Assembly (NCBI RefSeq): GCF_021130785.1
Contig: NW_025777462.1
Coordinates: 29,843 to 93,842, forward strand
Direction: 5' to 3'
Source: Homalodisca vitripennis
Lineage: Eukaryota; Arthropoda; Insecta; Hemiptera; Cicadellidae
Length of the DNA: 64,000 nucleotides
Shown here one piece after another: positions 1 to 23,560 of this stretch. The number at the start of each line of letters is the position of its first letter. Position 1 is the first letter of the stretch. Both the position numbers and the translations under genes were made by a program. The notes beneath the pieces are model-generated. The model ran no database searches. It was not told the origin of the DNA and saw only the letters and a list, made by a program, of their open reading frames with translations.

Positions 1-1460
1 GCTCAGCAATATATGTTTGTGATGACAACGTATGTCACTTAGGTGGATGTTTTCTTGTGAACACATCGATGAGCTGTAACAGGTTGTGAAGCTACAGATG
101 GCCTCCTATGTTTTTACCATAACAACTAAAGAAACAATTATTGTTTCGCTCCATTAGCTACCTCTCTAACAGGCTTGGTACTATATTTATTTTGCAATAA
201 TATTTTGTTCCTATAACTTTTAATAACAATTTTTTAGTAATGTTCTACGTACTTAATCAAACATCAAGCACAGAGTAATCACAAAACTTGTTTCAAAAGA
301 TTAAAATCGTATTGATACAACGTTTGTGTACTATATAACTGGATTAGTATTGTTTGGCGGAGTTTGGCGAAGCCACAGACCGATGGTAATAAGGCTGAAT
401 ATCACATGGCCGGTAACATTGACTCCCCTCCCAACACTTCTGTGTTTCGTGTGGCTACCGTACTTATAGGCTTTTGTATTTACTAAGCTACTAATAACAC
501 TATAAACATTAAAAATTAGATATTTGGTGTTATGAAAGATAGTTTTAATGATATTTTTTTCCTTTTGATTTTGTTTTCTTCCTTTTCTTTTACGGAATAC
601 GTCTACGTAACTTTACATCAGATGGTAACATTACAGTAAATAAAGTTGTATAGCACATATAATTAACTACTAAATCGATAATAATTACAAGTGCCATAAT
701 TTGGATAGGTTATACCTTTTTAAACTGTATAGTCATTGTGGACCTGATTTAAACAAACATGTTTAATGAATGGTTGAAGTATACTGTGTGAAAAAGGACA
801 CATTTGAGAACCCACTATTTATCCTTATCCACGGGGATATTCAAAACATGTTAAAATATTGATATCGTTTTGTTAACTACAAGCAACACAGTGTAAGTTG
901 TGTCAGTATCAGTGACTATTTACAGAAGTTAAAGATCCTTGACTAACCCCTTATTGGTAATCTCAATTCGCTTAATTCTATTGAAATGAGGAATTCACTC
1001 AGACAAATCATCTTCTCAAAGGAAGGTTAAAGCGGTGGTTTTAGGCACACACTTAAATAAATAAAAAAAGGTTTGCGTCATGGAACGTTGTGAACGTGTA
1101 CCGTGGTGGAAGCGAGGCGGACAAAAACCACAAACCTCCAGAGAGTCCGGGGCGTGTAAACATTACGAAACTTAGAACGGGAATGCCTGCAGTAGAATGC
1201 CAGGTGGGCCACAGGAGACACTAATACAGCCCCTGGGTGGTCCTGGCAGTATTTTGTGCAAAACATATGGTGATCTCCGTCCAACCGGAGACTGGGGAGA
1301 AAATTATACGTGCGTGTGCTTGTCCCACCAGTAAGTGCAATCCTATATATTAACGTTAGACTTAATTTATCAGGATAAGGTGTGACATATGCCACACCTT
1401 ACTTTAGAACGTATAAAGTATTCGTGTAAATATTTTACGCGTACTGCAAGTTTAGACACA
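1..1460. other. Non-coding flank, nothing recognised
   Basis: AT-rich sequence with stops in all frames except one 105-codon minus-strand open frame (1078-1395) that resembles no family I know. Given the cadherin exons downstream on the plus strand, this is probably intron or upstream non-coding DNA of that gene. I saw no upstream cadherin or laminin-G exon here. Confidence 0.5.
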
Positions 1461-1465
1461 GATCA
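1461..1465. repeat. Target-site duplication GATCA, left
   Basis: GATCA lies directly before the TG of the left LTR and is repeated at 9794-9798 directly after the CA of the right LTR. Five base pairs fits BEL/Pao integration. Confidence 0.9.
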
Positions 1466-2364
1466 TGAAAAGAATGAATTTTGGTTATGAGAACCGTTAG
1501 ATAATATTTTAGAGGCTCGATTAAGAAGGACCACTTCACACTAGGCAGTGAAGACGCCGAACACACTGATTTTAACAAGAGTTCACTAGGTCACACATAA
1601 TGAGTTTATGAACAGTGCATATTCAAATAAAGTGCAGAAAATAAACAGTTACCTTTGTTTTCATGAGAGGTACCTAACCGTAGTCTGCTGTTGTTGATGG
1701 CCAGGTTGTGATCAGTAAGTGTGGAAATAGGCTGCTGTCTTGTCGGCAGGCGTGAAGACGGAAGATGTCCTTCACGGATTCACTCACGCACAATACGACC
1801 GCAAACGAATAGTTCATAACACTGTGGCCAGTCCTGTAGAGCACGGTAGACGCGGGTGTCCGGGAGTAGAGATTGCCAATCCAGAGCACTGACTTTAATG
1901 TTAATGTAAATGTACAACAAATAGAGATAAACTAATATTTAAATAAGAGAGTAACACATGGGGGAGAGAGTAAGTATGGTAAGCAGTGGCTAGAGAGTAC
2001 ATAAGTGCCCCAGGCGGGACCGAGAGTATAATGAGCAAGCGTGCCGTCGCTTGCAAGGTAGGCAATTGATAAATCAACCATTGTGATTAGTTGGTGAGTT
2101 TATAGTAAACAGCTGATTCGTGAAACAATGGTTCATTGGTCTGTCACTGTACGTGAATATTTTAATCAAGTAAGGAATGGTATTGTAGGCACCAGGCCGC
2201 AGAAAGAGATATGGAATTAATGTAGTATATACAGTTTAGTAAATAAAGGCAAATATAGAGTATAAATTGCACAAAAAATATATACATAATTATTATTCAA
2301 TAAAAGTAGCCTTTTCATATTAGGCAATAAAAAACAAGTTATTTAATGCAATAAATACTTAACA
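1466..2364 (-). repeat. 3' LTR of the BEL/Pao element
   Basis: About 899 bp, near-identical to 8879-9793. It starts TGAAAAGAATG and ends CTTAACA on the plus strand. Relative to the other LTR it lacks a ~14-bp block near 1868 (the other LTR has an extra GAGACGTTCTGG-type segment near 9282). On the minus strand the internal region just before this LTR is the purine-rich run AAGGCGGCCGGTA, a plausible polypurine tract. Confidence 0.92.
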
Positions 2365-2456
2365 TACCGGCCGCCTTGAATCACCTTGGGATTCAATGAA
2401 AGAGCAACATAGGCTCAAATTACAAAGGTTATAGGCGGTGGTAGAGAGACAGTTAA

Positions 2457-3338
2457 TTAATTGTAGAGGTGAGGTAAAAGAAGCACCTTCACTGCTGGAC
2501 GAGTGAGAGTTCCACTTGAGGTCTTGAGATGTACCACTCGAACTGTACCATCTTGTCCTGGAGTGACATCAGTGACCCGTGCACGGGGCCAAGAGAGAGC
2601 GGGAGTATCCTGATGCACCAGGACGAGGTCTCCAGGTTGGAGGTTGCGGGAAGGAGAGCTCCACTTGAGGCGCTGCTGAAGAGTCTGGAGATATTCTCGC
2701 TGACAACGCTTCCAGATACGTTGGTGCAGCGCTTGAACCAGCTGCCAGTGAGAAAGGCGGTTCGTGGGTATGTCCAGCAAGTTCTCTTCAGGCACGGAAA
2801 CCAGAGGAGAGCCGATCAAGAAGTGTCCAGGCGTCAGTGGGAGAAGGTCGTTGGGATCACTGGAGAGAGCGGTGAGCGGGCGGGAGTTGAGCATCGCTTC
2901 AACCTGACTTGTGAGCGTCATGAATTGAGACAAAGTTAGTATTTGGAGTCCCATGATACGTTTTAAATGGTGTTTAGCACTCTTGATGGCACTTTCCCAA
3001 ATTACAACTTGATGGGGAGCAGCAGGAGGGTTGAAGTGGAATCGAATTGAACGGTCAGCAGCAAAGTCTTGGACTTTGCGCTGGTCAGCCGTGAGGATTT
3101 TGTGTAGGGCATTTTTAGCACCTACGAAGTTTGTGCCACAGTCACTATAAAGGTCTGTGCACAGGCCACGACGAGAAACGAAGTGAGTGAGAGCACCAAG
3201 GAAAGCTTCGGTGGACAGGTCCGTCACCACCTCAATGTGAACGGCCTTCGTAACCATACAAACAAAAATACAAATATAGGCCTTAATAATGCGGACAGAG
3301 CGTAAATTATGGACCTTGAGCGAAAAAGGGGCCACCAT
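2457..3338 (-). pseudogene. BEL/Pao integrase core and C-terminal DUF5641-type domain
   Basis: This 293-codon open frame holds the rest of the DDE integrase: KAVHIEVVTDLSTEAF, the second Asp in SDCGTNFVGA, and the Glu in VVIWESAIKSAKHHL. It then gives the C-terminal domain typical of BEL/Pao polyproteins (LQPGDLVLVHQDT, WPRARVTDV, VLLLP). The stop lies ~90 bp before the 3' LTR. It is the longest undamaged stretch of the element. Confidence 0.9.
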
Positions 3339-4368
3339 AGTCCATGCCGGTGGAGAGAAAAGCTCGGGCTGGAGTAATGCGAGCTTTGGGGAGGTCGCCC
3401 ATGAGAGGGGCGTTATTTTTAGGCCGATTCTTAAAACATGTGAGGCATCTAAAAATGCGAGATCTCACCACGCTGCGTGCAGAGAGGATCCAGACTTGCT
3501 GGGAGAGGAGAGAGAGAGTATGCTGCGCGCCAGCGTGGAGATGTTTGACATGGACATGGTCAATGAGGAGGTCCACGACAGGGTGCTTTTTGGGCAGGAT
3601 GCACGGGTGAGACATGTTCGGCGGGAGGTCAGCGTGGCACAGTCTGCCGCCGACGCGGAGAAGTCCATCCGGACCCTGGAATGGGGCGAGGCGTTGAAGT
3701 CTGGTAGAACACGTCTTTCGGTCCCGCAGTAGAGCCAGATCGTCAGTGAAAGCTTCCTCTTGCACGGTCTTGAAAATTCGCAGCTGGGCGGAGTCCCGTT
3801 CTGTCTTGGAGAGAGGTCCGAAGTGGCGGTTTGGTGAACGACATTTGTGGATAAAACGCAAGACGTAGGCCATCACGTGCAACAATTTCCTCCAGGAAGA
3901 GTACTGGATGAGGAGGTCCCACGTAGGCGGTGCTGTGGCCAAGGCAATGACAGGAGTGGAATGCTTCAGCTCCCCTAGCTCCTCCAGAGAGACCGAGTCC
4001 AGGCTGGAATCAGTATCTGGCCAGGCCGAGGAAGGGAGACGTAACCAGTCGGGTCCATGCCACCAAAGGGGATGATCCACCAATTGAGAGGGAAGGATCC
4101 CACGGGAGGCGCAGTCAGCAGGATTGGAAGCACTGGGTATGTAGCGCCAGCACTCCACAGCCACAAGCTCTTGAGTTTGCGCCACACGATTAGCCACATA
4201 GGTTTTGAGGCGATAAGAAGGTGTTTTGATCCACGCGAGGGTCGCAGTAGAGTCGCACCAGCAAACAATAGAACCAAACTTGCGGGTGGGAGCTAATTGA
4301 GTAACACAATATTTCACAAGTTGGGCCAGGAGATGAGCTGCGCATAGCTCCAGTCGGGGCAGCGTCAC
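3307..4368 (-). pseudogene. BEL/Pao RNase H end and integrase N-terminal half
   Basis: This 353-codon open frame starts within RNase H (CDSTATLAW, then NPADCASRG). It passes through the integrase H2C2 zinc-binding segment (HVKHLHAGAQHT ... CLTCFKNR) and reaches the first catalytic Asp of the integrase core in the context GMDYGGPFF. The core continues in another phase in 2457-3338, with a 32-bp overlap, so a single frameshift splits the integrase after its first Asp. Confidence 0.88.
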
Positions 4369-4393
4369 TCTTTTGAGAGGAGCGACGCGAGTT

Positions 4394-4615
4394 TTAAGCC
4401 ATAACTTGGCTTACGTGCACCGTGTCATTGGAGGTAGAGCGGATGTAGACTACAGCAGCATAGCCTAGTTCTGAGGCGTCAGAGAAACCGTGCAAGTCCC
4501 AGTGAGTAGTAGCAGAGTAGGGGATAGCACGAGGAATTGTAATAGTGGCAACGTGCTTAAGTTCAAATAAAAAGGCGTTGCCATTTTTGGTATATTTCTG
4601 GAGGGAGCGCATCAT
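4394..4615 (-). pseudogene. BEL/Pao RNase H fragment
   Basis: The frame contains WDLHGFSDASELGYAAVVY, the FSDAS signature that opens BEL-type RNase H domains and includes the first catalytic Asp. The domain continues in another phase at the start of the 3307-4368 frame (CWCDSTATLAWI, another active-site region). A frame break lies at about 4370-4394. Confidence 0.8.
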
Positions 4616-4619
4616 CCCA

Positions 4620-6093
4620 ATCTATGCCAGAAATCCATACGAGTTACATGTTATTTTTTGCGAGCATTATACAAGGCGCCAAAAAACCACAGGGGTCATA
4701 GACTTGAGAAATGAGACTTAAAACTTTACGCTTAGTGGGGTTTTCACAAGAAAAAATTAAAATTAAACCTAAAAAGTGTCAGTCAGAGGGGTCCATTTAA
4801 GGCCCAAAATAGAGAAATGAGGCTCCTGAGAGGGTTGCAGAAAAACTGGGATTTCCCGATGATCTTCAGGAAGGTGTTGCAGAAGTCTCGGAGAGTTCAA
4901 GACCCACTTCCGGAGCTCAAAGCCACCGAGCCGAAGGAGTTTGATGAGTTGATCTTGAAGTTCTTCAGTCTCAGCTCCGCAGATCAGGTCGTCGACGTAG
5001 CTCTGGTGCTTGAGAATCTAAGCAGCATGGGGGTAGCGGTGACCTTCGTCTTCTGCCAATTGATGTAGCGTTTTGATGGCCAAGTAGGGTGAACAGTTCA
5101 GGCCGTAGGTAACTGTCGTGAGCTTGAACGTGGACATCAAGTTGGTGGGGTGATCACGCCATAAGATCGGTTGGAAATGTTGATCGTCAGGATGCACCTT
5201 AATTTGGCGGTACATCTGTCTGATGTCACAAGAGAACACTACGTTCTGAAGGCGGAAGCGCAGAAGAATGTCACAAATATTATTTTGCAGTTTAGGTCCG
5301 GTCAACAGAGTGTCGTTGAGAGAGAGTCCGGAACTGGTTTTGGCACTGGCGTCAAAAACGACGCGTAGTTTGGTGGTGCTACTTTGTGCCTTAAAACACC
5401 GTGGTGTGGCAGAAAGTAGTGGGGAGTGCTTAAGTCAGGAGTAGGGCAGCCCTGCATATGGATTAGAGAGAGACAGTCATGTATAAAATCAGAATATAAA
5501 TTATAATACTCCACATTAGTGGGAGCGTGGAGCTTGCGCTCGAGTGAATAGAGTCTACTTTCAGCATGAACTTTGGAATTTCCCAGATGAGTACTGGTGT
5601 TCTTGAAAGGGAGGCGGACCATATATCGACCCTCACGGTCCCTGGAGTGCGTGGTAGAAAAATATTCATCGCACTGAGTTTCCTCTGCAGACCTTTTACT
5701 GGGAGCAGGCAGTTCCTCTTGTATCCAGAAACGCTGCAGAGAGGCGTGGAGGTCCACCTTAGCAGTCGAGAGAAGAGAGACAGCCATAGTAGAGACAGAC
5801 TGCGTCAGTGGTGTGCAGGGAGCCGTCCCCATCAGCACGAAACCAAAACAGGTGCCCAGGGCGTGAGGTAAATTGAGACCAAGAGAGTAGGTCTCGTGAG
5901 TAAGAATATGTGGAAATAGCGCTCCACCAATAAGCACGTCAATGCCACCAGGGAGGTGGAAGGTTGGATCAGCCAGTGTAATATTTTTAACCTTATTCAT
6001 GACCTCCTGAGATATTTGTACTCGTGGGAGATCTACAGTGATTTGTGGCAATATGTGGAACGAGTGCGGGGTGGCAAACTGGGTGGCCAGCAA
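4620..6093 (-). pseudogene. BEL/Pao A17-type linker and reverse transcriptase
   Basis: The frame 5302-6093 contains the conserved pre-RT region (for example IDVLIGGALF and a helical segment ending in VLRHKVAPPN). The frame 5018-5305 contains RT motif A (SCDIRQMYRQIKV) and a motif-B-like segment (TYGLNCSPYLAIKTL). In a third phase, at 4989-5000, the minus strand reads YVDD followed by LIC, which is the catalytic motif C. The enzyme copies the element RNA into DNA in the particle. At least two phase changes separate these parts, and the thumb region down to 4620 is recognisable only in pieces. Confidence 0.85.
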
Positions 6094-6940
6094 GAGTTTC
6101 CACGCCCAGAGTTAAAAAATTCCGCGTGTCTGTGTGAGCAGAGGTTTGAGAAAGGCCGGCGACATTAATAGTGGCTGGACGGCGCAGTGTACCCAACAGT
6201 TGGGAGGCTTTCTTGCTAATAAAATTTAGCATGCTTCCTGAATCAATTAACGCACGAAAGACATAAGCTTGTCCGTTAGAGACGGTGAGCTTGACAAGAG
6301 AAGTACCCAGAAGAACCGTGGTACTAGGGGCGAGGTCTCGATGCAGTGTGCCATGAGCGTGTAGTGTGGTGTGTTCGGCCGGGCTAGGAGGTGAGAGCGC
6401 TGTGGTCGCAGGCGGAGGGCGGACAGCAGGTGAAGGTGTTGCAGGCCGGCCGCCGTCACGGCCGTTCTCCACAACGGGAAGAACGCGGTCCGACGTACTA
6501 ACACTGGACCGTGTTGGCCGATCAGTGAAGTGTAGCAAGGTATGATGACGACCACGACATGTTCGACACGTGAATTTAGACTGACATTCACTTAATCTGT
6601 GCGTCCCCAAACAAGAATAACAGCGGTTGTGCTGTTTAATAATCCCGTGCCGTTCTTGAGGTGTCTTTTGGCCGAAGCTGGGACAGCCATAAATTTTATG
6701 ACCGCTCTGATGGCAATAAAAACATGATGGGCCTTGTTTATAGGCCGAGGAGGGTGGATAGGAAGCCGCTAACAAGCTCACGTTTTTAAGAGACGATTTG
6801 GGTTTATCAAATCTGGGTTTTGACCCAAGATAAGAACTTGAAGCGTTCTTGGGGTCCACAATATTGTCATGTAGACTACTGTCCTCAATGTGGCTGCATT
6901 CCAGGTTGAGAAACTCAATTATTTGTTCAACTGAGGGCAA
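5993..6940 (-). pseudogene. BEL/Pao nucleocapsid zinc knuckles and aspartic protease
   Basis: This frame carries a knuckle CFYCHQSGHKIYGC, a second Cys/His cluster (CYSCLGTHRLSEC) and a third (CRTCRGRHH). After a Pro/Ser/Thr-rich linker comes a retroviral-type aspartic protease active site in the context ALIDSGSMLNFIS; DSG replaces the commoner DTG but is acceptable. Together these are the RNA-binding and DUF1758-like maturation parts of a BEL polyprotein. The frame overlaps the next one (5302-6093) in another phase, which marks a frameshift within or just after the protease. Confidence 0.85.
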
Positions 6941-7062
6941 AGTATGAAGCTCTTCCTTTTTTCGAAAACTGTTCTAGGCGGGTGACCATCCGATTATCAA
7001 TCTTGCGTAATAACAAGGCTGAGAGAAGTGGGTTGTTACTGGTGATGTCATTGTTTAATGCT

Positions 7063-7771
7063 TTAAAGTGATTGCGTATGTTCGTGAAAAAGATTAAGGA
7101 AAGCACGGATATTCTTCACAGATGTGCTGGAGATGACAGGAAGGTCTAGTATTTGATTTAAATGTAGTGTGAGTAGACGCCTAGTATTATGGTAGCGATC
7201 CTTCAGCAGCTGATAAGCGATTGCATAATTTTGCTCAGTTATATTTAGCGACTTTATCAGAGAGAGTGGTTCGCCTGAAAGCACGCTCAAGAGATATTGA
7301 AATTTCATTACATCGCTTAAGTGCGCATTGTTGTGTACGGCTCGTTCATAAACGTTGATGAACGTACAGAAGTCCAAAGCAGCTCCGTCTAAAGTTTTTT
7401 AATTCCAATTTCGGTAGCCGGACGTTGACTTGAGGGGAGGCAGGCGGAATAGTTTCGCTTTTATTAGCTTTAGCTTGTCTCTTGATCTCAATCATAAGCA
7501 CGTTAGCAGAAATGTTATCAACTAACTCGTCCACGCTCGCTAATGCGGAATAGTTAGGTATATAGTCGGCATCTACTTTTAATTCCAACTCGTGGCACAA
7601 GTCTAATATTGCTGAAAATTCCTGTCTAAGTCTCTGAATAGATTTAGCTCTGACAAGCAACTGCTGAAGTATATTTGGATCGGAAGTCTTCTTAGTTAAA
7701 TCATAGATACTTTGTATCTGAGAAAAGAGGTGTTCTCGCTTTGCATTGGCCACTTTAAGAGACATCGCCAT
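7063..7771 (-). pseudogene. gag: BEL/Pao gag, N-terminal part
   Basis: Two overlapping frames (7346-7771 and 7063-7377) in different phases together cover the N-terminal gag region. The first begins MAMSLKVANAKREHLF and is helical and basic. It ends with a stretch like LPKLELKNF, the usual start of the DUF1759 domain of BEL gag proteins, and the second frame continues it (FCTFINVYERAVH, SLIKSLNIT). Gag forms the cytoplasmic virus-like particle. The phase change near 7370 is a frameshift, so no continuous product is made from this copy as read. Confidence 0.8.
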
Positions 7772-8878
7772 GTTGAAAGTGTTTGTAGAAAATTAATCAA
7801 TTTGAGTAAAACTTCAAAGGTGAAAATTAAACAAAATATTGTCCTCTTGAACTGAGACAGTGATAAAAATAGAAACTAAATTATTTTCCTCTGAAGTATT
7901 TTCACCAAGAAATAAGAAGTATCTAAACAATATAATACAATGAAACACAATTTAAAAATATTTATGATACAATATAAATAAACCTTTTAACACTTTTTGT
8001 AAACTTTTATTTTTGTTACTATGTACATTTAGAAATCATTGATTTCATCTTCAGGTACCAATTGTTTAGTTTTTTGAGGTAAAAACTCAATAATAATGCA
8101 ATAAGTAGAGTAGGCTCGTATAGGCCTATAGTATAGTTTTGTTTTGAGAAAATAAAATACACTGTTATTATGGCAAAACGTAAACAAGTTGTTATTAAAT
8201 AATAAATAACAATTAAGGTTATTGTTGAGCTAAATTCAGCTATAATGTAGCAGGGGCTCTGGAAACATTATGCGCACGTACTACACGTCAACTGTCAGTG
8301 GTAAAGTATGGTAGTGTTGTGACAGTAACCATAAACCATGCATACATATGCGTGAGCAATGTTCAAATAGAAATTATAATAAACAATTGTGAGCAGTAAG
8401 TAGCTTTTTTCTTTTTAAGCTGAGACTAGAATATAGTGTTGACAAAATAAACATTGAATTTTACAATAAGGGTGCTCGTACGTATAGAGTCCTGCTCAAG
8501 GTAAAGTGTCAATAACCAAGATTGTTTATATTTAACCTACTTAGAATAATGAGTATTACAAGCAGGGCTGATAACCAACAAGTATTGAGAAGCGGTAACC
8601 ATTAAACACAGTAATCAGTTCACCTGTGCTGTAACAGTCTGAAACCTTGTTTGTCAACAAAACAATACAGTCGACAGAGCACCACAGCTGATATGATCAG
8701 ACGTCACAGCTGATATGACTGGAGAGGGGACTGGAAAATCGATATGCACGGACTTTGCAATCGTGAAAGAACCTGAAACCACACTTTGAAATATGCACTG
8801 TATATAGCTTATAAGAGTTGAGATTGCACTGATATTCACCAATGGACTAAAGTTCTTATTATCCGGCCCGGAGGACCA
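7772..8878 (-). other. BEL/Pao leader between 5' LTR and gag
   Basis: About 1.1 kb without a convincing frame between the primer-binding site and the first gag ATG (7769-7771). The open frame at 8654-8947 runs into the LTR and shows no retroelement motif. It probably holds packaging and dimerisation signals, but none can be recognised by eye. Confidence 0.5.
8860..8878 (-). other. Candidate tRNA primer-binding site
   Basis: Immediately after the 5' LTR on the minus strand the sequence reads TGGTCCTCCGGGCCGGAT. It begins with TGG, as expected for pairing with a tRNA CCA end. The complementary tRNA would end CCGGAGGACCA, which resembles the acceptor end of tRNA-Tyr. The tRNA identity is inference from memory of tRNA ends. 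Confidence 0.6.
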
Positions 8879-9793
8879 TGAAAAGAATGGATTTTGGTTA
8901 TGAGAACCGTTAGATAATATTTTAGAGGCTCGATTAAGAAGGACCACTTCACACTAGGCAGTGAAGACGCCGAACACACTGATTTTAACAAGAGTTCACT
9001 AGGTTACACATAATGAGTTTATGAACAGTGCATATTCAAATAAAGTGCAGAAAATAAGTAGTTACCTTTGTTTTCATGAGAGGTACCTAACCGTAGTCTG
9101 CTGTTGTTGAGGGCCAGGTTGTGATCAGTAAGTGTGGAAATAGGCTGCTGTCTTGTCGGCAGGCGTAAAGACGGAAGATGTCCTTCACGGATTCACTCAC
9201 GCACAATACGACCGCAAACGAATAGTTCATAACACTGTGGCCAGTCCTGTAGAGCACGGTAGACGCGGGTGTCCGGGAGAAGAGACGTTCTGGTAGAGAT
9301 TGCCAATCCAGAGCACTGACTTTAATGTTAATGTAAATGTACAACAAATAGAGATAAACTAATATTTAAATAATAGAGTAACACATGGGGGAGAGAGTAA
9401 GTATGGTAAGCAGTGGCTAGAGAGTACATAAGTGTGCCCCAGGCGGGACCGAGAGTATAATGAGCAAGCGTGCCGTCGCTTGCAAGGTAGGCAATTGATA
9501 AGTCAACCGTTGTGATTGGTTGGTGAGTTTATAGTAAACAGCTGATTCGGGAAACAATGGTTCATTGGTCTGTCACTGTACGTGAATATTTTAATCCAGT
9601 AAGGAATGGTATTGTAGGCACCAGGCCGCAGAAAGAGATATGGAATTAATGTAGTATATACAGTTTAGTAAATAAAGGCAAATATAGAGTATAAGTTGCA
9701 CAAAATATATATACATAATTATTATTCAATAAAAGTAGCCTTTTCATATTAGGCAATAAAAAACAAGTTATTTAATGCAATAAATACTTAACA
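8879..9793 (-). repeat. 5' LTR of the BEL/Pao element
   Basis: About 915 bp, the promoter-side LTR for the minus-strand transcript. It is nearly identical to 1466-2364 with scattered substitutions and one extra ~14-bp block. It is the longer form and perhaps the ancestral one. Confidence 0.92.
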
Positions 9794-9798
9794 GATCA
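9794..9798. repeat. Target-site duplication GATCA, right
   Basis: Partner of 1461-1465. Together the pair fixes both ends of the BEL/Pao element. Confidence 0.9.
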
Positions 9799-11207
9799 TA
9801 TCGTCTTTATGCAGAACACCAAATGTGAAACATATGTTAAGTCTTAGATAATATTAGTAGTTATGTTTGCCGTATTGTTCACAGCTGCAACAACTCGATA
9901 ATTTAACAACTTTTGATATATTACTGATAATATATAACAATATAACTGATGATCAAATAATGGCATTTGCATAAATAAAACTGTGTAGGCTACAATTTAT
10001 AAGGGTTGTATTCCCATATCTATATTGCAGATTTGCCATATAACGCACGATGCTATCATCAGGCGAATTGACGCTATATGTTGCCCTCTCTAGAAGATTA
10101 AGTCTTTTCAAGCTAATAGGATTGTAACGCTAGTGCTCTTGTTATAAAGTGATGAAAGTAGTTTTATATAACATATAATAAGCTTACTTGTCGATCCTGA
10201 TTTTGTCGAAAAACTGTTTTAAAACAAACCAACGGAATTCCGTAGTGTGTCTATGTATACGTTACAACAGTTGCAAAGTATTGGAATTCGTAACACGTTG
10301 GAAATAAAATAAATGAATCTTATAGTAAAACAAAGAATACAAATAAATTGCGGAGTTCCATGGGGAAATAGTTTTCCTAATTTCTCCGTGGGCTTGGTTT
10401 TTATGGAACTCACGGAATAAACACTAGTAGCCTGTTTGAAATAAAACATAGCCTTAAAAAAGACAATAAAATTTTGTTCAAAATTTCAATAAAATAAATA
10501 AACATTAGTGATAAATAATTTTTTGCCTACACCTAGTTTTCGCGGAATTGATTTAGTGTTATTTCAGTGTTTAAGTTAGAGAGGATGGGTGAAGACTACA
10601 ATTTAATTCTTAGCTTACCTATCCCATTATATAAACATTTAATACTGTCATTCAATATAATATTTCAAGAAATTATGAATTCTATAATAATTTTTCACAG
10701 AGAAAAGTTTAATTTTATATAAATGCCACCAACCAACCACTACTACCAACCCACCAACTCGATAACACAATAGTGAAAAAGTGAAGAGCTCTCCATGATC
10801 TAATGAAAGTTAGGTATATATTATACTGTCTCCTTGGACACATTTAATATAAGATTCTCTTTAAACTAATTTAAAATCCACAACATTTAAAACCTACAAA
10901 CCTAATGTAAAGCAAGGTAAACATTATCATTCCAAATGTTATGTATGTAGAAATAAAATGTAATGTTACATTCCAATAATTTAATGCAAATGCGTGTTTA
11001 GTTAAAAACTTCAGTAATATTGAAAAAATAAAAATAATAAAATCTTAAGACATTTTCTAAATGTTTATTCCTGTCAAACGAAATTTAATGTTACTATTGA
11101 AGGTTTTATCTCTTGCCGTTCTAGTAATATCTATCTGAAAATAGGGTATTTAAAAAGAAATCAATGGAACTGTTATTATTATTATATTAGCTAATAACTT
11201 GTCGCAG
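9799..11207. other. Intron or intergenic stretch upstream of the first cadherin exon
   Basis: AT-rich sequence with a minor minus-strand open frame (10219-10449) without recognisable motifs. The last bases, TTGTCGCAG, form a normal 3' splice site for the exon beginning at 11208. Nothing else is supported. Confidence 0.5.
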
Positions 11208-22845
<11,638 letters not shown>

Positions 22846-23560
22846 AAGAACTTGTTTTATATAATTGTTATTTGTAACGTAGTATAAGTGTTCTTACAAA
22901 ACACTTTACATTTGAGGTCGAAATTTAATCTTTTAGTATAATAAAAAGTATTAATTTGGTAAGACTATACATCTACACTAATGAATAAATCTTTTTTTTT
23001 AGTTCAATTGAATTTGTGATAAAATTCTACGATAATGCTCTGTTTTCCGTAATATAAAAATTTGCAGAAAGTGAAGTTTTATATTGAAAAATATTCTTAC
23101 TTTGATTATAACATTTAAGTCTACAGGTAAAAATATAAAGGAGATAATTAAATATTATCAACATATATTGAATATACAGTTAAAACAATATATATGTAAA
23201 TTTCTTTTGGACGGAATAATACGATTTGATATCTAAATTTTACGCCTATTTATTCGTCTACATTTGTGTTAGAAAGGCCACTAAACATAACGTGTTGATT
23301 TATACTACACTGTAATGTAATTTTCATTGATTATAATACTTATATTCAAAATTTAGGAATTATAAGTTCTTGTCATATATTTACAAGATTGGAATGTTAC
23401 ATCTTGTAAACATGTTTTTAATTTGAAATGTTATTTTTGTAACATATATGTTTATAAACATTGTACATATGTGTATAAAGTTGTTTTTTTGTATTTATGT
23501 ATTAAAAATGTTAAATATTTGTACCTAATTAGTGAATAAAATATTTTTGTTCATTTACTC
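22846..23560 (+). other. Probable CadN 3'UTR with polyadenylation signals
   Basis: Non-coding sequence following the stop, conserved in the distal copy. AATAAA-type signals occur at 22983-22988 and, most plausibly for the major end, in GTGAATAAAATATT near 23535. The poly(A) site itself cannot be placed. Confidence 0.55.

Larger units (their letters stand above)
1466..9793 (-). mobile_element. BEL/Pao LTR retrotransposon, full length but frame-broken
   Basis: Two direct LTRs (1466-2364 and 8879-9793), both TG...CA, bound an internal region whose minus-strand frames read in BEL order: gag with zinc knuckles, aspartic protease, A17-type linker, reverse transcriptase with YVDD, RNase H, zinc-binding and DDE integrase, and the DUF5641-type C-terminus. 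The whole element is flanked by the 5-bp duplication GATCA (1461-1465 and 9794-9798), so it is one intact insertion and not an assembly of fragments. The LTRs differ by roughly a dozen to twenty substitutions plus a ~14-bp indel, so it is not brand new. There is no env-like frame. At least six frame breaks interrupt gag-pol, so this copy should not be autonomous unless some breaks are sequencing errors. Confidence 0.93.

Noticed and set aside
1078..1395. 105-codon minus-strand open frame
   Set aside because: No recognisable domain, no splice or promoter context, and composition unlike the nearby coding exons. Treated as chance.
3289..3732. 147-codon plus-strand open frame inside the BEL element
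   Set aside because: Antisense shadow of the integrase frame; there is no independent motif.
5566..5871. 101-codon plus-strand open frame inside the BEL element
   Set aside because: Antisense of the protease/RT linker coding region.
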